Source: JBBQHX01 sp035306065
GTDB taxonomy: Bacteria > Gemmatimonadota > Gemmatimonadetes > Gemmatimonadales > Gemmatimonadaceae
DNA: 7,761 nt
Direction of reading: 5' to 3'
Assembly: GCA_035306065.1 (NCBI GenBank)
Contig: DATGOL010000002.1
Coordinates: 1-7,761 of the forward strand
This document shows, piece by piece, positions 1 to 5,337 of this stretch (within the stretch, counting starts at the first letter, position 1; each line of letters opens with the position of its first letter). The translations under genes and the position numbers were made by a program. Below the pieces are notes generated by a model that saw only the letters and a list, made by a program, of their open reading frames with translations, was not told the DNA's origin and searched no databases.

Positions 1-596
1 CCACCGAGCATGATGCTTCCGCGAATGGACAGAGTCTGCGTGACTTCGAAATCAGCACCGATGTCGAAGTTGATGCGCATGTCGGTTTCATCTGCGCAGT
101 CACTGCAGAAGAAGAGCGCCGCACGCGGGTGCACGTACGGAGTGATGGCCAGGTTGCCTTCCAGCGGGAATCGGCGTCCGATGGACACACCAACCGGCAC
201 GCGAATGATCGTGAGGCCGTCACCGAAGCTGCCGTACGCACCAGCGGTAAGCATCATGTCCAGCGGCATGTCTTCGTTCTGGCTGGCGTTGTTCAGCTGA
301 TAGCCGTAGCCGCCGCCAATCAGGAAGCGTGCGTCCGTGAAGTCAGGGTCCGCAATTCCGGCGTCAACCGAGAACTGGGAGCGAGGGCCGAGGCCTTCCT
401 TCCACTGGAATACGAGGGAAGTGCCGCCCCAGTCTCCGTCTGCAATGATACCCTGATACTCACGGTCGACGATTGCGGGCGGCTGGAAAGCCGGGTATAC
501 CCACGCCTGCGCCGCCACGGACTCAGACGCCATGACGAGCGCTACACCGGCGAAAGCGGCCACCGGAAGGGCCTTGCGGACAGAACGGAATCGCAT
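1..596 (-). CDS. Outer-membrane beta-barrel protein (C-terminus beyond window)
   Basis: Translation from ATG at 596 stays open to the window edge, giving 198 codons. A Sec signal peptide is visible: basic start (MRFRSVRK), hydrophobic stretch, and a likely cut after AQA at about residue 31. The rest alternates polar and hydrophobic residues in short strands rich in Gly, Tyr and Phe, as in a small outer-membrane barrel. Start choice is firm: GGAGG lies 8 bases upstream. Cys164 and Cys167 form a CSDC motif that could make a disulfide. Residues from about 120 onward resemble the matching part of the barrel encoded next door at 691-1461 (a VP-hydrophobic-G turn, then strands ending in a G-G/A-D-F motif), so the two are probably paralogues. 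Function is not known to me; an OmpW- or OprF-like pore or a structural barrel is possible. The last strands lie outside the window. Confidence 0.82.
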   Translation of the reverse strand, partial: MRFRSVRKALPVAAFAGVALVMASESVAAQAWVYPAFQPPAIVDREYQGIIADGDWGGTSLVFQWKEGLGPRSQFSVDAGIADPDFTDARFLIGGGYGYQLNNASQNEDMPLDMMLTAGAYGSFGDGLTIIRVPVGVSIGRRFPLEGNLAITPYVHPRAALFFCSDCADETDMRINFDIGADFEVTQTLSIRGSIMLG

Positions 597-604
597 GCTG
601 GTTT

Positions 605-609
605 CCTCC
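605..609 (-). promoter_or_regulatory. Ribosome binding site of the 596-1 barrel gene
   Basis: GGAGG on the minus strand, 8 bases before ATG at 596. It settles the start of a gene that is open at the window edge. Confidence 0.75.
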
Positions 610-652
610 AATCGAGTTATTTGCGTTTGCTGTGCTGCTCACTGCACCCACG

Positions 653-684
653 GTACGGAGCCGGACAGCAGATCGGCTCTGTAC
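653..684. terminator. Hairpin after the 691-1461 barrel gene, possible terminator
   Basis: Plus-strand arms GTACGGAGCCG (653-663) and CGGCTCTGTAC (674-684) enclose a 10-base loop. In minus-strand RNA 10 of 11 positions pair, with one A-C mismatch; in plus-strand RNA the same position is a G-U pair. It starts 6 bases after the stop of the barrel gene. No U-run follows, so it is not a textbook intrinsic terminator. It may protect the 3' end or attenuate read-through into the next gene. Confidence 0.35.
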
Positions 685-690
685 GAACCG

Positions 691-1461
691 TCAGAATCTA
701 AGCGAGGCACCCACTCCGAGCACGGTACCGCGTGTACCGGGATCATCGGAATCGGGGTCCTGACCGAACTCAAGGGCAAGTGACAGGCCCGCACGCGGGG
801 TTAGCGCGAAGTCGCCACCTACTCCCAGGCGGATCACGAACCCACTCGCACTCACATTCGTGTCGGAGCCGGACAGCGTACCGCTAGCGTGGTTGTACAC
901 CAGGAACGGTGCCGCGTGAACTGCGTACGCGCGTCCGCCGGGCAATGCACCACGATAGCCTGCTGTAAGGCCGAGCGGTACTGCAAGGCTGGTAACACCA
1001 TTCAGGTGGTAGCCGCCGCCGCCCGCGAAGGCCGCGATCCCGATGGTACTCGTGCTGTCGCCGGCCCCGGCAAACGGCAACGGGTAGGCCGCACGCAGGC
1101 CGAGTGCGAGTGCGCCGTCGTCCGGCAGGCGCAGGTAGCCCAATCCAGCCGTTGCCTTCCAGCCTGCAGACGCGGGAACCCAGCTGGCCGCAGCCACGTA
1201 GGCAGTGGCGTCTTCGGCCAGCCCCAGGTTAAAGCCGGCAGCTCGGCCCGGGTGAAAGAAACCGCTTTCGATTACCGGAAGTCCTGGAAACTGAGCGAGA
1301 GCGGCACTGGAGGAGCCGACGAGCAAAGCGATTCCCGCAACGGCAACAAAAGCGATGCGTCGAATCGGAAACGATGAATCAACGGATGCGAATGCGGCTG
1401 CAACGCCGTGTGCAACGTTCGATGTGATTGGGCTGCGCGCGTGGCGAGTGTTCCGAGGCAT
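691..1461 (-). CDS. Outer-membrane beta-barrel protein with long N-terminal leader
   Basis: 256 residues. Residues 36-56 form the hydrophobic part of a signal peptide (IAFVAVAGIALLVG) with a likely cut after ALA at 56. The mature part is a chain of amphipathic, Gly- and Ala-rich strands separated by acidic turns (for example DPDSDDPG), ending in the Phe typical of outer-membrane barrels (SLRF). About 200 mature residues fit an 8- to 10-strand barrel. The start is odd: some 35 residues precede the hydrophobic stretch. ATG at 1461 is the only conventional start in frame (a stop lies seven codons upstream, and no ATG, GTG or TTG occurs between it and the hydrophobic stretch), and no Shine-Dalgarno precedes it. 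The following gene (596-1) looks like a paralogue. Specific function unknown; a structural barrel or small-molecule pore is possible. Confidence 0.8.
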   Translation of the reverse strand: MPRNTRHARSPITSNVAHGVAAAFASVDSSFPIRRIAFVAVAGIALLVGSSSAALAQFPGLPVIESGFFHPGRAAGFNLGLAEDATAYVAAASWVPASAGWKATAGLGYLRLPDDGALALGLRAAYPLPFAGAGDSTSTIGIAAFAGGGGYHLNGVTSLAVPLGLTAGYRGALPGGRAYAVHAAPFLVYNHASGTLSGSDTNVSASGFVIRLGVGGDFALTPRAGLSLALEFGQDPDSDDPGTRGTVLGVGASLRF

Positions 1462-1641
1462 GATGATAGGTTGAGTGCATCACGCGGCATTGCCAGAATC
1501 GTGCACCGCCGGAATCGTAACGAAGTATGCGCGCGGGGAGTCTCGTCCGGATACCTCGCGAAGCCGGTGGCAGACCGGTCGGTCGCTGCAGGCAGCCGGG
1601 CGGAAGTACACCGTGGTCGAGCGTTGCGCCGGGGGCGGCAG
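1462..1641. other. 180-base intergenic gap, the longest in the window
   Basis: This gap separates the plug-like lipoprotein gene from the two barrel genes. It has no credible ORF. It holds an 8-base palindrome GACCGGTC at 1573-1580 and only short, weak stems. I could not find a convincing -35/-10 pair. Its length makes it the best candidate for a promoter of the barrel pair, but that is inference from spacing only. Confidence 0.4.
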
Positions 1642-2034
1642 CTAAGGCGCCTTTCGCGATATGACGTCGAGCACAACGCGCGCATCCGACATGCTATAGC
1701 GACTCTGGGCCTGGGATGCAGACAGCCTGCGCACGGATTCCACGGATGTGGTGCTGATCGACCTCATGACATCCGCTTCGCCGAGTGCCTGCCCATCGAG
1801 ATAGACCATCGGTCCTACGGCTGCGGCGCCCATGCGACTGTTCGCCTGTGTGCGGAGCCAGGCCGGCCGCTGAGTGCGAACCACATCATAGAGGTTGGAA
1901 GCGGGGCTTTCTTCGAGCTGCTCGCGCGTAAGGCGTTCACGGTCGTAGCCGGCGCCCGATCCGCCGCCTCCCGTGCTCGCGCAGGCCATAAGCGCTACGA
2001 GCAATGCTGCGCCTGCGAAGATTCTGCCAATCAC
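1642..2034 (-). CDS. Small lipoprotein resembling an isolated TonB-receptor plug domain
   Basis: 130 residues when started at GTG 2034. AAGGAG sits 7 bases upstream, and this start puts a normal lipoprotein signal at the N-terminus: Arg4, hydrophobic 5-17, lipobox LMAC with Cys18, then a Gly/Ser linker to about 29. An upstream in-frame ATG at 2097 would add 21 residues before the signal and is less likely. Residues 44-127 follow the order of a TonB-receptor plug: an N-L-Y-D-V-V helix (47-52), a linker, VYLDG (77-81), an S-I-x-x-x-S-V-E-S-V element (92-101), RY (112-113) and a closing VVLDVIS strand (120-126). No barrel follows. It is probably a periplasm-facing outer-membrane lipoprotein. Small plug-like lipoproteins of this kind are, as I recall, common in Gemmatimonadota, with no function I know of. 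A partner role with a TonB-dependent receptor is inference. Confidence 0.78.
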   Translation of the reverse strand: MIGRIFAGAALLVALMACASTGGGGSGAGYDRERLTREQLEESPASNLYDVVRTQRPAWLRTQANSRMGAAAVGPMVYLDGQALGEADVMRSISTTSVESVRRLSASQAQSRYSMSDARVVLDVISRKAP

Positions 2035-2040
2035 GGCGTG

Positions 2041-2047
2041 TCTCCTT
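2041..2047 (-). promoter_or_regulatory. Ribosome binding site that fixes a GTG start
   Basis: AAGGAGA on the minus strand with its core 7 bases before GTG at 2034. It supports the GTG start over the upstream in-frame ATG at 2097. Confidence 0.72.
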
Positions 2048-2067
2048 GTAGAGATTGAAGTGCGTGA

Positions 2068-2093
2068 GGGCAGGCCCCGAGAAGGACCTGCCC
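2068..2093 (-). terminator. GC-rich hairpin between two lipoprotein genes
   Basis: Minus-strand RNA arms GGGCAGGUCC (2093-2084) and GGGCCUGCCC (2077-2068) enclose a 6-base loop. All ten positions pair, one as U-G; in plus-strand RNA that position would be an A-C mismatch. It lies about 33 bases after the stop of the DUF4397-type gene and about 20 bases before the ribosome binding site of the next gene. There is no U-run. It may be a partial terminator or an mRNA-stability hairpin. Confidence 0.45.
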
Positions 2094-2126
2094 CCACTTG
2101 TACAAGCTGGCAAACCGGCTACCAGG

Positions 2127-2918
2127 TTACCGTGGCGGTGCAGGAATCCGGTCTACGAACCAGACAATTCCCGGCTCGAGGAACGCAGGATCCTGGGGCG
2201 CCAGGCTGCCCACTACGGCCGGTCCGAAGACGAAAGCGGAGAGCCCGCTTCCCTCGGCGGAGTATCCCGCGCGTGCACCGATGAGGCCATCCTCGGGTGC
2301 GCCGATGGGAGCATCGGCCACACGAGGTGAGCCGGCATCACCGACGACGTCGAAGCTTGCGCTCACCAGCCCCGTAGGCCTGGCAACGTATTCCGTGGTG
2401 CCCAGCGCTCCTACCGAAACTGCGGCGGAGGCGCCGCCGCCATCCACCCACGAAACGTCAGCTGGCGTATCGGAAGCGTTGACGGCGCGAACGTGGATCT
2501 GTCCCGCAGTCTCTGACGGCACAGGGTCCGGAATTACTTCAATTCTCGCCGTTCCGCCGGCCACGCTTCCCGTAAGCAGCAGGGTTACGTTCTGGCCCGC
2601 AGTGATGTTCACGGTCTGATCGATGAGCAGCTCCATGTCTTCAAGCACGTTGGTGGCAGTCCAGACTTTCACCGGACGTGCCCCGGCCTGGGTAGGCAGG
2701 GTGATACCAGACTGTCTGAAATTCAGGCCAAGCGCATACGCCGACCATTGGGCCTGGTCTACCATTCGAGCGTCGACCGGCCCTGCATCTACGAGCGCAT
2801 TGATGAAGCGTACACCAGCAAGGTCCGGGCGGCTGTTTACAGTCGCACTATCGTCAACGCCACAGCTGGCAAGCAGCAGCAGCGCGGACAGCGGAATTAT
2901 GATACGTGAAAGACGCAT
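2127..2918 (-). CDS. DUF4397-type lipoprotein
   Basis: 263 residues from ATG 2918. This start is preferred over the in-frame ATG at 2993, because it places a clean lipoprotein signal at the N-terminus (MRLSR, hydrophobic 6-17, lipobox LASC with Cys19); GGAG lies 11 bases upstream, slightly far. The mature protein has two related beta-rich halves. The first begins with VRFINALVD at about 36 and runs to about 129. The second begins with IHVRAVNASD at about 141. An F-x-N-A/V-x-N-A start followed by a strand describing a small D/P-rich unit is the pattern I associate with DUF4397, a family of extracytoplasmic beta-sandwich proteins of unknown role. The C-terminus is Pro-rich (IPAPPR). It is probably anchored in the outer membrane. 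Family assignment is from pattern memory; no enzyme motif is visible. Confidence 0.82.
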   Translation of the reverse strand: MRLSRIIIPLSALLLLASCGVDDSATVNSRPDLAGVRFINALVDAGPVDARMVDQAQWSAYALGLNFRQSGITLPTQAGARPVKVWTATNVLEDMELLIDQTVNITAGQNVTLLLTGSVAGGTARIEVIPDPVPSETAGQIHVRAVNASDTPADVSWVDGGGASAAVSVGALGTTEYVARPTGLVSASFDVVGDAGSPRVADAPIGAPEDGLIGARAGYSAEGSGLSAFVFGPAVVGSLAPQDPAFLEPGIVWFVDRIPAPPR

Positions 2919-2929
2919 GATTATTAGGG

Positions 2930-2933
2930 CTCC
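2930..2933 (-). promoter_or_regulatory. Putative ribosome binding site of the DUF4397-type gene
   Basis: GGAG on the minus strand, 11 bases before ATG at 2918. Spacing is longer than ideal, but there is no better candidate for this start. Confidence 0.5.
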
Positions 2934-2995
2934 AGTGGTGCCGTGAAGTTGAGAATCCTTACCGTCGGCGAACTTGGCAGCCGTGGTATGCACTG

Positions 2996-3502
2996 CTATT
3001 GATCTCCCGCCGGCGGTCGGTCAATGGGGGTTGTGGGAGGATCACTTCCTCCCAACAGGTCGACAGTTACTATCGCGGCCGCAAGCAGCGCGGCTGAACC
3101 GATTCCGGCCAGCCACGAACGCCTGCGATCCAGGCGCTTCTCGTTGCTCCGAAGCACATAGTCTTCTTGCACCGAGAGGCGCTCACCTGCCCACCGCTGA
3201 AAGGTTCCGTTAAAGAACTCCACCAGGTGGATTCGCATGTCATACACACCGGCGTTGGCAGACTCGACCGAACCGGTAATACTCTTTACTGCCGGTCCGA
3301 TGCTGTCGGCGAGCGCCGCACGACCGCGGTCGTTAAGCTCGAGCTTTACCTCCATACCGGCATCCGGCGACGAACTGATCGGCATGTACGAGTAGCAGGC
3401 GCTACCTAACGTTGCCATCGCAGCCATTGCCAGCGTACGGACAGTGCGGCTTGCCCTCCCGAGTTGCCCGCCTCGTGCAGCCTTACGACGCGAATCCTTC
3501 AT
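2996..3502 (-). CDS. Putative lipoprotein with C-terminal membrane segment
   Basis: 168 residues from ATG 3502. The frame stays open another 75 codons upstream, into the 3' end of the susD-like gene, but that part has no signal or plausible start. The N-terminus is strongly basic (nine Lys/Arg in the first 22), then a short hydrophobic run and LGSAC with Cys36. Residues 50-117 look like a small beta-rich domain (MEVKLELNDRGRAAL, later a W-A-G-E motif at 104-107). Residues 130-150 are a good membrane segment (WLAGIGSAALLAAAIVTVDLL), preceded by KRLDRRR and followed by a Pro/Gly/Asp tail. I do not recognise a named family. Similar proteins with C-Y-x-Y after the signal occur, as I recall, near SusCD genes in Gemmatimonadota. 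The start codon lies in a strong hairpin, described separately. Membrane association is well supported; the topology is unclear. Confidence 0.7.
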   Translation of the reverse strand: MKDSRRKAARGGQLGRASRTVRTLAMAAMATLGSACYSYMPISSSPDAGMEVKLELNDRGRAALADSIGPAVKSITGSVESANAGVYDMRIHLVEFFNGTFQRWAGERLSVQEDYVLRSNEKRLDRRRSWLAGIGSAALLAAAIVTVDLLGGSDPPTTPIDRPPAGDQ

Positions 3503-3529
3503 CCCCGGCCTTCCGGCCGGGGATGAAGG
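3496..3529 (-). promoter_or_regulatory. Perfect 15-bp hairpin enclosing a start codon
   Basis: Minus-strand arms CCTTCATCCCCGGCC (3529-3515) and GGCCGGGGATGAAGG (3510-3496) pair at all 15 positions around the tetraloop GGAA. The ATG of the 3502-2996 gene is at positions 3502-3500, in the 3' arm. GGAAGG, formed by the loop and the next two bases, ends 6 bases before that ATG and could act as its ribosome binding site. The hairpin lies 40 bases after the stop of the susD-like gene. Either it ends or protects the upstream message, or it limits translation of the next gene. No U-run follows, so a classic intrinsic terminator is unlikely. Confidence 0.7.
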
Positions 3530-3569
3530 TCCACTTCGAGGGGTCGAGAGAAGTTGCTGCACGTCGGTA

Positions 3570-5258
3570 TCAGTAGGAGTAGGTGCCAGCTGCGGAATTC
3601 CACTCAGCCTTTGAGTTGTAGAACTCTGCGCGACGAGCATCCATCTCCTGATAAGGCACCGGGAACATCGTGGACGTGCCGACAACCAGGTCGCCCCAGC
3701 CACGATGATCCATGAACCACTGGCCATAGCCCGTGAACATGGTTTCGATTCTCTTCTCGTACTTCATTGCTTCCCAGAGCGTACCGCACTCCACCACTCG
3801 GTTGCCACCTGTAGGCGTCTGCGGTACGCAGGAGAAGGCGCCACCACCAGGATGGTTCGGCGCACGCGTCTCACGAGTCGAACCCGCGGCGAATGGCGGC
3901 AGGCCGTGATCCGTGCGTGAATCGTTGATCAGAGTAACCGCGACGGTCGGGCTGCCGGGGTTGAGACGCATGTCGGCTTCCGCGCGCAGCATTGAAATCT
4001 CGGTAGCCGACATCAACACCCACGGACCGTTGGAGTTTCCGCCACGATAGCCCGAGAACCGCATGAAGTCATACGGCGACTGTCCCCACACCTGACCTTC
4101 CGTATCCGCGTCCGTGCGGTTGCGGAAATAGACATCAGTCAGCCCCTGCGCAACGATAGCGGGCGAGTTGGCCCGCTGCTCCGCCCTCGTGTCACCGGCG
4201 GGGAAACGGTCATCCGGCGTGTGAATCATGAAGAAAGCACCCGGGTCTCCGCCCGCGAGGCGGGGTGCAGCACTCAGATCTCCAATGGGCGGGAGGATCC
4301 ACTTCCTGAAATTGCCACTGGTGTCCGCCATACCGATGTACATCGGCGGAACCATGGACCAGGTGGAGTTCACCAGCGCCTGGCTGAGCCATGGCATCGT
4401 CCATCCAGCCGTACTGGAAAGTGCCAGCACTACGTCATCCTGGATTCCGGCGGCCGCGTCTGCTGCCACCTGCGTCCAGTTAACCGCATCCCGCTCTGCC
4501 GGTGTGCGAGCAACTCCGGCGCGGAAACGTGCCTTGAAAGAGTTCGCAAGCTGGATGAACTCTGCCTGGTTCATCGCATCGCCGCCCTCCGTCCTGAACC
4601 AGTCGTTCGGGATGGAAATCGACCCGCCTTCAGGAGCATTGGCCGTTGAAATGGCCAGGTCCAGATTCGCGAGTGCCGCGTCCATTACCTCGTTGTAGGG
4701 AACGAGCGGCGGGGTGGAATCGGTAGGCATTCCGGGTGAAGGCACAGCAGCCTGATCGTAAACGAGTGCAACCTTGCCCAGCGCCACACCAAGCGTAAAG
4801 TGGCCCCATGCCCTGGCACGCTTGTCTGCAGATGCCGAACCAAGGCTGCTGCCGTTCGCAATCAGGTTGTCGAGCGCGGTAATTCCGTTCGCAATGTTGC
4901 GAGCGTTGCGCTGAAGAAGTGAAAAGTCACGCGTATTCTCAGAAGCCGTCTGATTTCCGCGCGTGTTGTCAATGACGGACCGCGGAACGCCGCTTCGCAG
5001 CGCCATACCGAAGTTTGCCACCGTTGCATAGCTCTCTCCCGACATCACCTGAAGTGCCGAGAAGAGGGCAGTGGTGGAACCGTGGGTAGCGCTGTGCACC
5101 TGCTGATACGAGGAACGGAACAGTCCCTCGATGCCGTCAGGCGTGGACAGCACGCGATCCACGTCAGGGTTGTTCGTGTTCTGGACATTAAGCGGATCGC
5201 TGCACGCAGACGCAGCAACCACTCCCAGAATGGCGAACGGTAGGAATCTCAGTCGCAT
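3570..5258 (-). CDS. SusD/RagB-family outer-membrane lipoprotein
   Basis: 562 residues, a normal length for the family. ATG 5258 is chosen over the adjacent in-frame TTG at 5261: GAGG lies 7 bases before the ATG. A lipoprotein signal (MRLRFLPFAILGVVAASAC, Cys19) is followed by S-D-P-L-N-V-Q-N-T-N-N-P-D, a start very typical of SusD-like proteins. Further family marks are the helical segment around 145-170 (AWGHFTLGVALGKVALVYDQ), the M-L-R-A-E-A-D-M-R-L helix at 423-432 leading to INDSRTDHGLPP, and the closing LWEAMKYEKRIE plus WFMDHRGWGDL and FPVPYQEMDA. Cys477 and Cys491 could form a disulfide. SusD proteins cap the SusC barrel on the cell surface and bind the substrate before TonB-driven import. 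The gene follows its SusC partner by 79 bases. The substrate (glycan, peptide or other) cannot be told from sequence. Confidence 0.95.
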   Translation of the reverse strand: MRLRFLPFAILGVVAASACSDPLNVQNTNNPDVDRVLSTPDGIEGLFRSSYQQVHSATHGSTTALFSALQVMSGESYATVANFGMALRSGVPRSVIDNTRGNQTASENTRDFSLLQRNARNIANGITALDNLIANGSSLGSASADKRARAWGHFTLGVALGKVALVYDQAAVPSPGMPTDSTPPLVPYNEVMDAALANLDLAISTANAPEGGSISIPNDWFRTEGGDAMNQAEFIQLANSFKARFRAGVARTPAERDAVNWTQVAADAAAGIQDDVVLALSSTAGWTMPWLSQALVNSTWSMVPPMYIGMADTSGNFRKWILPPIGDLSAAPRLAGGDPGAFFMIHTPDDRFPAGDTRAEQRANSPAIVAQGLTDVYFRNRTDADTEGQVWGQSPYDFMRFSGYRGGNSNGPWVLMSATEISMLRAEADMRLNPGSPTVAVTLINDSRTDHGLPPFAAGSTRETRAPNHPGGGAFSCVPQTPTGGNRVVECGTLWEAMKYEKRIETMFTGYGQWFMDHRGWGDLVVGTSTMFPVPYQEMDARRAEFYNSKAEWNSAAGTYSY

Positions 5259-5265
5259 CAATAAT

Positions 5266-5269
5266 CCTC
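5266..5269 (-). promoter_or_regulatory. Ribosome binding site of the susD-like gene
   Basis: GAGG on the minus strand, 7 bases before ATG at 5258. It decides for this ATG over the adjoining TTG. Confidence 0.65.
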
Positions 5270-5282
5270 GACGGTTGAAAGT

Positions 5283-5314
5283 GTCGGGACCACCGGCCAG
5301 CCAGCGGCCCCGAC
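5283..5314 (-). promoter_or_regulatory. Intercistronic hairpin between susC-like and susD-like genes
   Basis: In minus-strand RNA, arms GUCGGGGCCGCUGG (5314-5301) and CCGGUGGUCCCGAC (5296-5283) pair at all 14 positions, three as G-U, around a CUGG loop. In plus-strand RNA those three become A-C mismatches, so the structure belongs to the sense transcript. It begins 23 bases after the susC stop and ends 13 bases before the susD ribosome binding site. No U-run follows. A plausible role is to stabilise or partly terminate the message, so that the two partners are made in unequal amounts; this is inference. Confidence 0.6.
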
Positions 5315-5337
5315 CACATTACCTGTAGATGCCGTGA

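Noticed and set aside
1573..1580. Palindrome GACCGGTC as a possible operator
   Set aside because: It is only 8 bases with no second copy nearby, which is expected by chance in GC-rich DNA.
1272..1685. 137-codon minus-strand frame spanning the 180-base gap
   Set aside because: It overlaps the barrel gene in another phase and its translation is Arg/Ser/Leu-rich without recognisable structure.
1408..2058. 216-codon plus-strand frame across two minus-strand genes
   Set aside because: It is antisense to the plug-like lipoprotein gene, with no hydrophobic segment, motif or ribosome binding site. The minus-strand genes have signal peptides and a good ribosome binding site.
3503..3727. N-terminal extension of the 3502-2996 gene by 75 codons into the susD-like gene
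   Set aside because: It overlaps the end of a well-supported family gene by about 158 bases, carries no signal peptide, and would bury the lipobox more than 100 residues into the protein.
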